A stretch of DNA of 64,000 nucleotides from Gemmatimonadota bacterium (GCA_009692115.1 SHZU01000004.1:1-64000); one strand, 5' to 3'. Positions 1-8,443 are shown, counted from the stretch's first letter. Notes: a model not told the origin generated them from the sequence alone. Numbers and translations: made by a program.

Positions 1-5
1 GATGG

Positions 6-1391
6 TCATCGGTTGTCCTTTCGCGACGTCGCGGGCCGGGCGAGGATCTCGAGTGCCGCCTCGAGGGCTCCGTCCCGGCCGCTGAGTTGGTCGGATTCTG
101 GGAAAACCGGCACCATCCGGTCGGGTGGAATACCGGCTCCCTCGAAGTTGGTCCCGTCGGGCGCGAGGTAGCGCTCGCTGGAGAGCTGAAACCGCCAACC
201 GTTGGGCAACTGGCGGACTAACTCGTCCGCGAAGATCCCCTGTGTCGACTCACCCACCCGGACAATCCGGGGCCGGCGGCCGATCAGCGCGAGCGTCAGG
301 ACTTCGCCGGCGCTCAGCGTCCATGGGCCGGTGAGCAGCACCGCCGGCCCCTCGAACCGGGCCCCCCGAGCCGGGCTGACTCGGACCCGTTCGAGCGGCG
401 TAAACCGTTCGGGATGCTCGGGGTCGGACCGCGCCTGCTTGGCGAACGCCGGGTAGGAGACCTTCGTTAAGCGGGACACGATCATCATCGCGATCGCGTC
501 GGCGCCTCCGCCGTTCAGGCGAAGATCGATCACCAGCGCCCGCCGCCGGGCGACTCGGGGCATGATACTGTCGAGCGCCGCCGTAAGCGCCAGCGAGTCG
601 TCTTCGAACCGGCCGCTCGGCGTGTACGAGTACTCTCGCATGATCCGCAGATACGCGACGGAGTCGGCCAACTCGCCGTACTGAATCCAGTCTTGGCACC
701 ACGATTCCAGCCCGCCGGTGAGGTAGCGCCGCGGGGGCGCCGCGAGCAGGGCCCGATACCGGACCGGATCGATGACGCCGCCGGACCGACGGAAGTGCCG
801 GGCTCGGAGGTTGAGATCGGTGGCGGTCACGTCGGTGTGGAGGTCCTCGAGCGGGGCAACCATCTGCTCCAACGCCTGATAGAGGTCTTGCGGGGACGGC
901 GCCCCAGCCAGGCGGCGCCGGGCCTCGGCAACCTGCCCGTCCCAATCCAACCGGCGGAGGCCGAAGAACGCATAGTGCTCCCGGAGCGTGCGCTCGAAGA
1001 CCGCAAAGTTTCCTTCGGTCGTGTTGGCCGTCGGTGCCCGGCAGACGGCAGGCAGGGCGGACACCTGGCGAAACCGGATGCCCGACATCGTTCCAGGAGC
1101 GTGGGCCACGAGCCCGGTGGCCTTCCCTGCGGGTCGGACGATCCACGCGGTGGCGGACCCATCGAAGAAAGCTGCGGCGGCTCCCGGTGGCGGCGGACCT
1201 TTCGCGAACCGCGCCGTTCGCACGCAGGTCATGGTCGTGACCTCCCACGTCTGGAGGCCATCGGCCTGGAACTCCCAGACCATACCGTAGCCTTCGGATT
1301 GCCAGATCCCGGTTGGCGGCGCCCCGGACGTCTGGAACGGCGAGCCGAGGAGCAGGAGGGTCAGCGCGGAGAACGCCGGGGGGATGGTCAC
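6..1391 (-). CDS. S41-family serine peptidase-like protein, secreted
   Basis: A 461-residue protein starting at GTG with a hydrophobic N-terminus (about residues 5-22) that reads as a Sec signal peptide. The C-terminal half carries the S41/tail-specific protease core: DLRLNGGG at about 289-296, the putative nucleophile in TLSAGE (Ser about 360) and a GEST turn near 380. The family cleaves peptides, and some members (IRBP-like) bind lipophilic ligands instead. No PDZ domain is obvious. The middle section (about 130-270) resembles the helical N-terminal part of this family. A TATACT hexamer lies 5 nt upstream of the start codon. The gene is transcribed away from hom. Whether it is an active peptidase is not settled by sequence alone. 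Confidence 0.8.
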   Translation of the reverse strand: MTIPPAFSALTLLLLGSPFQTSGAPPTGIWQSEGYGMVWEFQADGLQTWEVTTMTCVRTARFAKGPPPPGAAAAFFDGSATAWIVRPAGKATGLVAHAPGTMSGIRFRQVSALPAVCRAPTANTTEGNFAVFERTLREHYAFFGLRRLDWDGQVAEARRRLAGAPSPQDLYQALEQMVAPLEDLHTDVTATDLNLRARHFRRSGGVIDPVRYRALLAAPPRRYLTGGLESWCQDWIQYGELADSVAYLRIMREYSYTPSGRFEDDSLALTAALDSIMPRVARRRALVIDLRLNGGGADAIAMMIVSRLTKVSYPAFAKQARSDPEHPERFTPLERVRVSPARGARFEGPAVLLTGPWTLSAGEVLTLALIGRRPRIVRVGESTQGIFADELVRQLPNGWRFQLSSERYLAPDGTNFEGAGIPPDRMVPVFPESDQLSGRDGALEAALEILARPATSRKDNR

Positions 1392-1396
1392 GTCCG

Positions 1397-1402
1397 AGTA
1401 TA
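1397..1402 (-). promoter_or_regulatory. Candidate -10 element of the S41 gene
   Basis: TATACT on the minus strand ends 5 nt before the GTG start at 1391. It is close to the 6-nt spacing seen at nine other genes here, which would start the mRNA at or beside the start codon. Confidence 0.4.
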
Positions 1403-1455
1403 CGCGGAAGATTCGGAGTCTGCCAATCGTTTCATCCGGCCGGCGGGTGGCCCTT

Positions 1456-1471
1456 GTGCCAGGCCTGGCAC
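1456..1471. promoter_or_regulatory. 16-bp perfect palindrome upstream of hom
   Basis: GTGCCAGGCCTGGCAC is a perfect inverted repeat lying 47 bp before the homoserine dehydrogenase start and 65 bp before the divergent S41 start. Its place in a divergent promoter region suggests a dimeric repressor operator. This is inference; no regulator is encoded nearby. Confidence 0.35.
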
Positions 1472-1517
1472 GGCCTGATCTTCGCCACCGAGTGCCGAGC
1501 CTTCACCGGAGGTCATC

Positions 1518-2555
1518 CTGAAAACGATTCGCGTGGTTCTGACCGGGCTCGGCAACGTCGGCCGGGGTTTGCTGTCGATCTTGGTAAGCCAGGAGGCAAT
1601 CCTTCGCGAGCAGTACGGACTCGAGGTCCTCGTGGTCGGGGGAACCGATTCGGGTGGGGCCGCGATCGATCCTTCGGGTCTCGATCTCGGCGAAGTGCTC
1701 TCCTGCAAGGCGGCGGGCCGTTCGGTGGCGAACTTGCCTTCAGTCGGCCGGCCCGGGATGAACGGCCTCGCGATGCTCGAGGCCGTGACCGCCGAGGTCC
1801 TGTTCGAAGCCACGCCGGTGAACTTGCGAGACGGCCAACCCGGCCTTGACCTCGTTCGTTCGGCTCTGGGCCGTGGCATGGCTTCGGTGCTCGCCAACAA
1901 GGGGCCGCTGGCGCTCGCGTATCAGGAGCTGGCTGCCCAGAGCGATCTCGCGGAACCGGGCCGGCCGGCGCTTCGGTTCTCGGCCTGCGTCGGCGGGGCG
2001 TTGCCGACCATCAACCTCGGCCGGCGCGATCTGGCCGGGGCGCGGATCCTCGAGGTCGAGTGCATTCTCAACGGAACCAGCCAAGGCATCCTTCGGGCGA
2101 TGGAGTCCGGCCAGAGTTTTGAATCCGCGCTCGCCGAGATGCAGCGACGGGGCGTGGCGGAAGCCGATCCGAGTCTCGATGTCGACGGCTGGGATCAGGC
2201 GGTCAAACTGGTGATTCTCGCCAACGCCGTGCTTCGGCGGCCGACCGTCCTCGGCGATCTCTCGGTGCGGGGAATCCGGAACGTGACGGTGACGGAGTTG
2301 CGCGCCGCGACGGACCGGGGGGAGCGGTTGGTGCTCCTGGGTCGCGCGGTCCGGAGCGACGCAACCGGCGACTGGCGGCTCACCGTGGCGCCGACGTCGC
2401 TCCCGCTCGAGCATCCGTTGGCGCGGATGGGCGCGGATGAGATGGGGATCGTGTATCGCACCGACATCAGCGGGATTCTCCATGCGACGTCGGAAGAAGT
2501 CGACGCCGTACCCACCGCGGCGGCCATGTTGCGCGATTTGATCGGATTGGTCTGA
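1518..2555 (+). CDS. hom: Homoserine dehydrogenase
   Basis: Reduces aspartate semialdehyde to homoserine in the threonine/methionine branch of aspartate metabolism, in the cytoplasm. The N-terminus has the dinucleotide-binding GLGNVGRG. The catalytic domain has the family signature CILNGTSQGIL and the later VDGWDQAVKL segment that supplies the catalytic acid and lysine. At about 345 residues there is no C-terminal ACT domain, so threonine feedback through ACT is not expected. I chose CTG at 1518: it gives the usual N-terminus (M)KTIRVVLTG and has GGAGG at 1508-1512. The first ordinary start, GTG at 1533, would cut into the first beta strand. It is monocistronic here. Aspartokinase and homoserine kinase are not in the window. 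Confidence 0.9.
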   Translation: MKTIRVVLTGLGNVGRGLLSILVSQEAILREQYGLEVLVVGGTDSGGAAIDPSGLDLGEVLSCKAAGRSVANLPSVGRPGMNGLAMLEAVTAEVLFEATPVNLRDGQPGLDLVRSALGRGMASVLANKGPLALAYQELAAQSDLAEPGRPALRFSACVGGALPTINLGRRDLAGARILEVECILNGTSQGILRAMESGQSFESALAEMQRRGVAEADPSLDVDGWDQAVKLVILANAVLRRPTVLGDLSVRGIRNVTVTELRAATDRGERLVLLGRAVRSDATGDWRLTVAPTSLPLEHPLARMGADEMGIVYRTDISGILHATSEEVDAVPTAAAMLRDLIGLV

Positions 2556-2566
2556 CGGCGCGGAGC

Positions 2567-2587
2567 GGCGCTGTCAGCCGCAGCGCC
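2567..2587 (+). terminator. Hairpin after hom, possible weak terminator
   Basis: GGCGCTG and CAGCGCC form a 7-bp perfect stem with a 7-nt loop, 12 nt after the hom stop codon. No U-tract follows, so it is at best a weak or factor-assisted terminator. Confidence 0.3.
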
Positions 2588-2792
2588 CTCGTCGGGTCCG
2601 CCAGGGGGCCCGAAAACTGCCGGCCAGCGTCGGGCGGTCGGAGAACTCGAGTCGAAGCCGTTCCGCGATCACGGAGTCCGGCCCGAGAAGCAGGGTGAGC
2701 CCCGGTCCGATTCGGAGGTCATCGCAGGTCAGGACCGGCGCGTCGCGGTGGTATCTGAAGCCCACCCCCGCCAGCACGTATCCGCCGCTCAT
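2574..2792 (-). pseudogene. Truncated ABC-transporter ATP-binding protein
   Basis: The first 40 residues (MSGGYVLAGVGFRYHRDAP followed by a strand reading TLLLGPDS) match the start of an ABC ATPase up to the P-loop. Where GPNGAGKST is expected the sequence reads GPDSVIAERL and then loses all similarity. Walker A, the Q-loop, the signature and Walker B are missing. The ATG overlaps the original stop codon of the upstream membrane protein (ATGA at 2789-2792), showing the two were once a translationally coupled pair. Only 72 codons remain. I call it a remnant with a 3' deletion, not a functional small protein. Confidence 0.7.
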
Positions 2793-3501
2793 CGGGCGTC
2801 ACCGGCCAATGAATCCCCGCCGGCCTGATGGTGGAGCGCCTGCCACTGCGTCACGACCAGCCGGCGGTCGGCCTAGGCGGCATGCCACCACAACAACGGA
2901 ACGGAGCCGACGGCCACGAGCGCGAGGGCCGGCCGCCACGCCACCGCGAGCGCGAGACTCGACCCCGTGATCAGGTACTCGCCGCTGGCCCGGGAGAGCC
3001 GTCCCCCCGCCCGGCGCATCGCCCCAACGGCGAGCAGCGTCGCCACGCTGACCGACAGTGCCTGCCAGTCCAGTGCCAGCGCAAAGACGAGGGTCGGCGC
3101 CGCCGGCACCGCGAGGGCGATCACATCATCGAGAACCCGGATCCGCGCGCCGACCGGAAGGGATCGGGCCCAGGGCCACGGGGGCCGGCGGAGGACCAAG
3201 AGATCGGCCAGTCCGGCGAAGGTGATCACGAGCGCGATCACGATGACCGCCCGGGTCACCCCACTCGCCGCCTCGACGGTGAGCCGGTTGTTGATTCGAT
3301 AGAGGAGCGCCGCGCCGGTCCGGCTTGGGAGGCCAGCGTGAGTCCGAGGAATCCAAACCCGAGCGCCGCCGTCGCGGTGCGGTCGGGGCCCACCAAGGCA
3401 AGGACGTTGGCGCGAAGGAACAGCGGGACGCTCGGAATCGGTACCACCACCAGGGCGAGCACCAGCGCGGCGAAGAGAATGATCCCGTTCCGCAGCGCCA
3501 C
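2789..3501 (-). pseudogene. Decayed polytopic membrane protein, partner of the ABC ATPase remnant
   Basis: Two reading frames must be joined to recover one hydrophobic protein with several membrane segments. The first frame (from GTG 3501) encodes about 60 residues including two likely helices, ending near LTLASQ. A 1-nt deletion near 3323 moves the protein into the second frame (TGAALLYRINN onward), which runs to an in-frame TAG at 2873-2875. Past the TAG the same frame stays open for 27 codons and ends in a TGA that overlaps the ATG of the ATPase remnant. The TAG is therefore a premature stop. The true start may lie further upstream, inside the 3' end of the FMN oxidase gene. Most likely an ABC-2-like permease, but the exact family is not recognised. 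Confidence 0.65.
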
Positions 3502-3539
3502 CGAGGCGGCGCCGGCGGCGAAGAACCGAATGACGCCGG

Positions 3540-4691
3540 TCAGAGCGGCCCGACCCGCCTAACGTGGCCGGTGCCGATCTCGGCGATCGTCCGGCATCCG
3601 AGCAGCGCCATGCTCCGTTCGAGTTCGGACTTGAGCATCCCGAGGGCCCGCTCGACGCCGGCCTGGCCGCCCGATGCGAGGCCATAGAGGTAGGGCCGGC
3701 CGATCGACACCGCGTTGGCGCCGAGGGCCAGGGCCTTGAGGACGTGGGTGCCGCGCCGGACGCCGCCGTCGACGATCAGCTCGAGCCGGTCGCCGACCGC
3801 GTCCCGGATGGCCGCGACGCAATCGATCGGGGCCGGGGCGGCGTCGAGTTGGCGGCCCCCGTGATTCGAAATCATGATGGCAGTGGCCCCGACGTCGACG
3901 GCGCGCTTGGCGTCGGCCGGCGACTGAATCCCTTTGAGGACGAAGGGGCCGCCCCACTGCTTGACCAACCAGGCGACGTCGTCCCAGGTCACGGTCCGGT
4001 CGAACTGGCCGTTGACGTAGTCGATCAGCGAGACGGTGCCGAGCTTGCCGACCCGATGGACCACGTTGGCAATCTGGAAGTCGGGGTTCTTGAGGAGGTG
4101 AAACGCCCACCGTGGGTGGGCCGCGAAGCTGGCGAAGCTCTTCAGCGAGAACCTCGGCGGCAACACCATCCCGGTGACCCGGTCGCGCTCCCGGTTGCCG
4201 GCGAGCGCCGTGTCGACCGTAAGGCAGAGCGCTTGATACTTCGCGGCCTTGCAGCGCTCCACGAACTCCGTCGTGAGCGCCCGGTCTTTGAGGATGTAGA
4301 TCTGGAACATCCACGGCCCTGGGCCCTGGTCGGCGATCTCCTCGATCCGGGTCGTGCCCATCGTGGAGAGGGTATAGAACGTGCCGGATTTCTGGGCCGC
4401 CCGGGCCACCGCCGGCTCGGCCTCGTGGTGAAAGAGCCGGGACATCCCGGTCGGCGCGAGAAACACCGGCCAGCTGATCTTTTGGCCGAGCAGAGTGGTA
4501 CTGGTGTCGATGGCGCTGATGTCCCGGAGGTAGTTGGGAAGCAGTTCGTAGTCGTCAAAGGCCGTGGTGTTCCGCCGGAGGCTCCATTCATCGTCGGAGC
4601 CCCCGTCGATGTAGTGAAACATCGGGGCGGGGAGGCGTTGCTTCGCCATCCGGCGGAGGTCGGCAATGTTGTTGCAGCGGTCAAGTTGCAT
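3540..4691 (-). CDS. FMN-dependent alpha-hydroxy-acid oxidase/dehydrogenase (L-lactate dehydrogenase family)
   Basis: A 383-residue TIM-barrel flavoenzyme of the LldD/glycolate oxidase family, oxidising L-2-hydroxyacids such as lactate to 2-ketoacids. Visible landmarks are the N-terminal ADLRRMAKQRLP helix, LAPTGMSRLFH and FQIYILKDR in the barrel, the catalytic-base motif SNHGGRQLD, and the phosphate-binding DGGVRRGTHVLKALALGA and IGRPYLYGLA. Length is normal. It lacks the long C-terminus of membrane-bound LldD variants, so membrane attachment is uncertain. It was probably the first gene of an operon with the decayed transporter at 2574-3501. The substrate cannot be told from sequence alone. 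Confidence 0.88.
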   Translation of the reverse strand: MQLDRCNNIADLRRMAKQRLPAPMFHYIDGGSDDEWSLRRNTTAFDDYELLPNYLRDISAIDTSTTLLGQKISWPVFLAPTGMSRLFHHEAEPAVARAAQKSGTFYTLSTMGTTRIEEIADQGPGPWMFQIYILKDRALTTEFVERCKAAKYQALCLTVDTALAGNRERDRVTGMVLPPRFSLKSFASFAAHPRWAFHLLKNPDFQIANVVHRVGKLGTVSLIDYVNGQFDRTVTWDDVAWLVKQWGGPFVLKGIQSPADAKRAVDVGATAIMISNHGGRQLDAAPAPIDCVAAIRDAVGDRLELIVDGGVRRGTHVLKALALGANAVSIGRPYLYGLASGGQAGVERALGMLKSELERSMALLGCRTIAEIGTGHVRRVGPL

Positions 4692-4736
4692 GGCTGGCTT
4701 CGATCTGTCGGCTTAGATTGGTCGTTGAACCTATCG

Positions 4737-4755
4737 TGCCGGCGGAGCGCCGGCA
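4737..4755. promoter_or_regulatory. Hairpin in the intergenic region upstream of the CPBP gene
   Basis: TGCCGGC and GCCGGCA form a perfect 7-bp stem around the loop GGAGC, between the divergent oxidase (start 4691) and CPBP (start 4779) genes. It could be an operator or a 5' leader structure; nothing more can be said. Confidence 0.3.
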
Positions 4756-4778
4756 ACGAGTCCCCGAGGAGCCAGCCA

Positions 4779-5570
4779 ATGCGGGCCCGTCCCCTCTTGA
4801 CGTATTTCCTGCTGGCCTTCGCGATTACCTGGTCGGCGGCCGGGATGGCCATCCTGGCTCCCGCCTGGTTCAGCCGGACGTTCGGCCAACTCGACGCCAG
4901 CAACCCGGTGTTCTTCGTCGCGGTCTACGCGCCCACCGGGCTCGCGATCGGGTTGACCGCGCTGTTCGAGGGCCGAGCCGGCCTCAGGGCGCTCCTGGCT
5001 CGGCTCGACCCGCGGCGCTGTCACCCGATCTGGTATCTGGTGGTGGTCGGAGGGTTCCTCGCGCTGACCGGATTGGCCGGTTGGATCGGCTCGGTGGCCG
5101 GTGGCCCGGCCCCGGTGTGGAAGCTTTCGGCGTTGGGTGGCTTGGCCGGAAGCCTGCTGAGTGACCCCGGGCCGTTAGGTGAGGAACTCGGCTGGCGGGG
5201 TTTTGCCTTGCCCCGGATGCTCCGCCGGTGGAAGCCGGCCATCGCTGCGGTGATTCTCGGCGTCATCTGGGGGCTCTGGCACCTCCCGGCCTTCTACGTG
5301 TCGACGCTCGGCCAAAGCCAGTTGTCGCTGCCGGTGTTCCTGCTCGGCGCCACCTCGTTGTCGGTGGTGACCTGCTGGCTCTTTCTCAAATCGAAGGGCA
5401 GCGTGCTGATCGCGATTCTGGCGCACCTGATGGCCAATCATGCGGGTGACGTGACCGGGGCTTCGTTCAACCAGATGACTTATGGACTGGCCTTGGTCGC
5501 CGCCGTCCTGGTGGCGACCAGGCAACTCACGCCAGAACCGGCCGCCGAGCACCAGTCGCCTGGGAATTAG
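4779..5570 (+). CDS. CPBP-family intramembrane metalloprotease (ABI/Rce1-like)
   Basis: A 263-residue membrane protein with about seven hydrophobic segments. The CPBP signature is present: GEELGWRGFALP near residues 130-141 (glutamates plus arginine), GLWHLPAF (conserved His) and HLMANHAGD (later His/Asn motif). Bacterial members are thought to cleave or process membrane-embedded substrates, often for bacteriocin immunity or prenyl-protein-like processing; the substrate here is unknown. The start was set at the ATG at 4779 because GAGGAG sits at 4765-4770 and the protein begins with a membrane helix there; the frame is open much further upstream but is antisense to the oxidase. It converges on the small gene remnant at 5567-5939. 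Confidence 0.85.
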   Translation: MRARPLLTYFLLAFAITWSAAGMAILAPAWFSRTFGQLDASNPVFFVAVYAPTGLAIGLTALFEGRAGLRALLARLDPRRCHPIWYLVVVGGFLALTGLAGWIGSVAGGPAPVWKLSALGGLAGSLLSDPGPLGEELGWRGFALPRMLRRWKPAIAAVILGVIWGLWHLPAFYVSTLGQSQLSLPVFLLGATSLSVVTCWLFLKSKGSVLIAILAHLMANHAGDVTGASFNQMTYGLALVAAVLVATRQLTPEPAAEHQSPGN

Positions 5571-5939
5571 CCCTTCGCGACCACCAACGTGTGGAGCCGC
5601 GCCCGGGAGGTGGTCCCGGTTCCCCAGGCCGGGCTCGGGGATGATGGTCGGCGCGGCCTCCTTATCCTGGCTCTTCAGGAATTCGACGGTGATCTTCTGG
5701 GTCGCTTCCGCGGCCGACTTGAATTCAAGGACCGAGATGATGAAGGCGTGCGCCTTGCCCATGAACGTACAACTGGTCTGAATAGCGCCGGTGTCCTCGT
5801 CGGGCTCCGCGGGCTCTTTCGAAGTGCCGGTGATGGGTTCTCCGATCAGGCCTTGGGCCTCGGCTTTGGTGATCATGGCGCAGGGGTCGGGAATCGGGGT
5901 CGCGGCGAGCAGGGTGAGCCAGAAGAGCGGGATCCTCGT
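5567..5939 (-). pseudogene. Small secreted protein remnant (DUF3558-like), frameshifted
   Basis: The frame reads RIPLFWLTLLAATPIPDPCA and then MITKAEAQGLIGEP, an exported protein of the type beginning 'PCxLITKAEAxxxLG'. No good start codon exists: with SD-like GGAGGA just upstream, the expected ATG position reads ACG (5937-5939). Near the C-terminus the conserved PEPGLG is followed by unrelated sequence. A +1 shift there restores a plausible ending (TTSRARLHTLVVAKG) that stops at 5567-5569, abutting the convergent CPBP stop. The combination of lost start and frameshift makes a pseudogene more likely than an unusual gene. A shorter functional protein from ATG 5876 cannot be excluded. Confidence 0.5.
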
Positions 5940-6049
5940 TTCCTCCCAAGGTGTGGGATCGGCCGGCCTCTGAAGCTAGGAGGTCGGCCGAGTCGGCGAT
6001 ACCCGGGTAGCTTCCAACGGTCGCCCCGATGGGGCTGGCGGATACCGGG

Positions 6050-6449
6050 CCCCGAACATTCGCCGGCATAATGGCGGGGTGGGGCGTCCGTCAGGCTCTC
6101 GGCGAAGTCCCGGTGTTCGCGGCGATCGATTCGGCCGGGCTCACGTTCGAGCGGCTCTACATCGCGGCTGGGCGGGCGAATCCGACACTCCGGTTGGCCC
6201 AGATCAACCAGGATCACGATGCCGTCCAGCTCCAGTTTTTGGCAATCCTGGGGATTACTGGGAAGCCGCTGGCGCCTCTGCTCCAGGCCCACCTGGATGA
6301 CATCCAAGCGGCCCTCCCGACCTTCCGGCGCTATTTGATTCCGAGCGAGGAGCACACCATCCTGACCCGGCCGACCTTACTACACCACGGTGGTCGACGG
6401 GGTCCCGCTGCCGGACTGGGTTGCGGCAACCATCGACGGCAAGCGGTAG
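6050..6449 (+). pseudogene. C-terminal remnant of a pectinacetylesterase/Notum-like hydrolase
   Basis: The translated segment contains FAAIDSAGLTFERLY, AQINQDHDAVQLQFL and SEEHTILTRP. After a frameshift near 6380 it continues YYTTVVDGVPLPDWVA and ends at TAG 6447-6449. This run matches the C-terminal third of bacterial pectinacetylesterase/Notum-type alpha/beta hydrolases, including the late catalytic-His region (EEHTIL). The N-terminal two thirds with the nucleophile serine are absent, and no start codon or SD precedes it. I assign the family from remembered motif patterns only, so the family name is tentative; its broken state is clearer. Confidence 0.5.
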
Positions 6450-6464
6450 GACGCCGTTAGGCGT

Positions 6465-6470
6465 TATCCT
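6465..6470 (+). promoter_or_regulatory. -10 element giving a leaderless M55 mRNA
   Basis: TATCCT ends exactly 6 nt before the ATG at 6477, which puts the predicted transcription start on the A of the start codon. No Shine-Dalgarno sequence is present. Confidence 0.5.
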
Positions 6471-6476
6471 CAAACC

Positions 6477-7601
6477 ATGCGACTATCTCTGCTCGTTTCC
6501 GTGGCTCTGCTCGCCGCCTGCGCGCCGGCCAAGCCGACCGATTCCACTCCCGCGGCGCCTTCGGAGCCGTGGGCGCTCGAGGCCGTCAAGGCCGACACCG
6601 CCAACGGGATCCGGATCCTGATCGTCCACGACATGGAAGGCCTGTCGGGACAGGACAACCCGCAGAGCTTCGATTTCGGGTCTCCGGTCTACCCGAAGGG
6701 CCAGGAACTTCTGGCGGCGGACATCAACGCCGTGGTCGAGGGTCTCTACGCCGGCGGGGCAACCGAGGTCCATGTGGCCGATGGGCACGGCAGCGGGAAC
6801 CCGGACCCTGATGTTCGCCGCGATCTGCTGGATCCCCGGGCCACTCAAGTGCTTCGCGACCAAGAATTCGACACCTACTTCGGGCTGACGACGCCGGGTG
6901 CCTACGATGCCGTGGCTGTCGTCGGGATGCACGCCAAAACCGGCAGCCGGGGCTTTGCCTCGCACACGTTAACCCTCGGGATCGGGGTCGTTATCAATGG
7001 CCGCGAAATTACCGAAACCGAGCTGATGGGCCTGTCCTGGGGACGGCACACCGTTCCGATCATCTTCGCTTCTGGCGACGACCGGCTCGCGGCCGATCTG
7101 GCTGAAATGGATTGGCTGGAGTATGTCACGGTTAAGAAAGCGACCGCCGCCGACAGTGCCGAGTTGCGTCCGGTCGCGGAAACCCGGGCCGAGCTGACCG
7201 CCAAGGCCCAGAAGGCGGTGGAGAATCTTCGCGCGGGGCTAACGAAGTCGATGCGGGTGTCGATGCCGCTGGTTGCCGGGCTCAAGGCGGTGCCGCCGGC
7301 CAGCCTCGCCATGTTGGAAGGGATTCCCGGCGTCGCGTACGCCGACAGCGTCTTGAGTTTCCCGGCCGATTCCATCAAGCACGCCTATGACGTCCTCGAG
7401 AAACTGGTCGGAGCCGCCACCGGGGGCTACATGTCGGTGCTCCGCCGCGGTCTCCGGGGCAACCCGGCGGCGCCGGCGATCATGGCCAAGTTTCGGACCG
7501 ATCTCGGGCAGGCGTGGTTCGACCAGGAATCAGGCCGTCGCCAACCCGCGCCTCCCGCCCCGGCGCCGGCCGGACCGCGGAAGTACCACGGGTATCAGTA
7601 G
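6477..7601 (+). CDS. M55-family (DppA-like) metallopeptidase, lipoprotein
   Basis: A 374-residue predicted lipoprotein: the signal peptide ends in the lipobox LLAAC (Cys about 15). The mature part is a D-aminopeptidase DppA-type enzyme that hydrolyses D-amino-acid peptides or related amides. Metal-site landmarks are HDMEGLSG (about 51-58), ADGHGSG (about 101-107) and GMHAKTG (about 150-156), fitting the Asp/Glu/His ligand set of the family. Its location outside the cytoplasm suggests a role in peptidoglycan-derived or environmental peptide turnover. The gene has a leaderless-type promoter and overlaps the 3' end of the convergent dehydrogenase by 7 bp. Confidence 0.88.
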   Translation: MRLSLLVSVALLAACAPAKPTDSTPAAPSEPWALEAVKADTANGIRILIVHDMEGLSGQDNPQSFDFGSPVYPKGQELLAADINAVVEGLYAGGATEVHVADGHGSGNPDPDVRRDLLDPRATQVLRDQEFDTYFGLTTPGAYDAVAVVGMHAKTGSRGFASHTLTLGIGVVINGREITETELMGLSWGRHTVPIIFASGDDRLAADLAEMDWLEYVTVKKATAADSAELRPVAETRAELTAKAQKAVENLRAGLTKSMRVSMPLVAGLKAVPPASLAMLEGIPGVAYADSVLSFPADSIKHAYDVLEKLVGAATGGYMSVLRRGLRGNPAAPAIMAKFRTDLGQAWFDQESGRRQPAPPAPAPAGPRKYHGYQ

Positions 7602-8443
7602 GCAGCCCCCTTAGCCAGGACGCCCACATCCAGTGCGCCGTAGCCCTCGGCGATGAGTGCATCCATCCGAGCGGCGAGGCCCGGCAGCATCGCCAGGGGC
7701 GAGGTTGCCGCCGTTTCGATCATCAGCCGGACGTCCTTCCGCGCCATCGTGAGCTCGAAGCTCGGAGTGAAGTTGCCCGCCGCCATATTTTTGCCCCGGC
7801 CGGCCACGACAGCGGCAAGGTTGAGGATTTCGAGCGGCTTGAGGGTGTCGAGCGGATCGAGCCCCGCCCCGCGTCCGATCGCGAAAACGTCGGCGACGAG
7901 CGCGGCAACGCCCAGCAGAAATGCGTTTCCGCAGAGCTTCTGAACTGCCGCCAAGTCGGGCCGCTCGCCCAGGTACTCGACTCGGGCGGCTTGCAGTTGG
8001 AGCGCGTCTTTGACCAAGTCGAACAGCGCGGCGGGTCCGGAGGCGAGAATAGTTCCTTGGGCCTTTCGGGCCATGGCCGGACCGATGAAGACGGGGCAGT
8101 GGAGGAACCGCACCCCTTCCGTGTTCAGCCGACGAACCCGCTCGGCGGTCAAGGCCGGCTGGGTGGTGGTATGATCGATGACGATTGCCTGAGCCCCAAG
8201 GCCGGGCCGCAACTGTTCGACGATCTGGTCGACGACGCCATCGTCCTTGAGGACCAGGTGGACCCGATCAGCGCCACGGACCGCGTCGGCGGGCGTGGCG
8301 GCCACCCGGGCGCCGAAGGCCTCGAGGGCCCGCGCCTTGCCCGGGGTGCGATTCCAGGCGGTGACCTGGTCGCCGCGTTGCAAGGCCGCCTCGACGAAGG
8401 CGCTCCCGAGCAGGCCGGTGCCGAGGAATGCGACGGCGGTCAT
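7595..8443 (-). CDS. NAD(P)-dependent beta-hydroxyacid dehydrogenase/imine reductase-like protein
   Basis: A 282-residue member of the 3-hydroxyisobutyrate dehydrogenase superfamily. It has the N-terminal Rossmann motif FLGTGLLGSA, AWNRTPGKA (Arg after beta-2, which favours NADPH), and the substrate-binding region with the conserved lysine in AVQKLCGN, followed by the all-helical C-terminal domain. The usual GPVSGG-type loop reads FIGPAMA. These enzymes reduce 2-ketoacid/semialdehyde or cyclic imine substrates. It is the last gene of an M14-SDR-dehydrogenase operon; its ATG overlaps the SDR stop (ATGA, 8440-8443). The substrate is unknown, but the peptidase context hints at amino-acid derivatives. 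Confidence 0.82.
   Translation of the reverse strand: MTAVAFLGTGLLGSAFVEAALQRGDQVTAWNRTPGKARALEAFGARVAATPADAVRGADRVHLVLKDDGVVDQIVEQLRPGLGAQAIVIDHTTTQPALTAERVRRLNTEGVRFLHCPVFIGPAMARKAQGTILASGPAALFDLVKDALQLQAARVEYLGERPDLAAVQKLCGNAFLLGVAALVADVFAIGRGAGLDPLDTLKPLEILNLAAVVAGRGKNMAAGNFTPSFELTMARKDVRLMIETAATSPLAMLPGLAARMDALIAEGYGALDVGVLAKGAAY

Noticed and set aside
1464-1500. A sigma-54 promoter before hom (TGGCAC as -24)
   Set aside because: No matching TTGC at the required -12 distance follows.
3564-4778. N-terminal extension of the CPBP protein
   Set aside because: The frame is open but antisense to the FMN oxidase. The ATG at 4779 has a good SD and starts at the first membrane helix.
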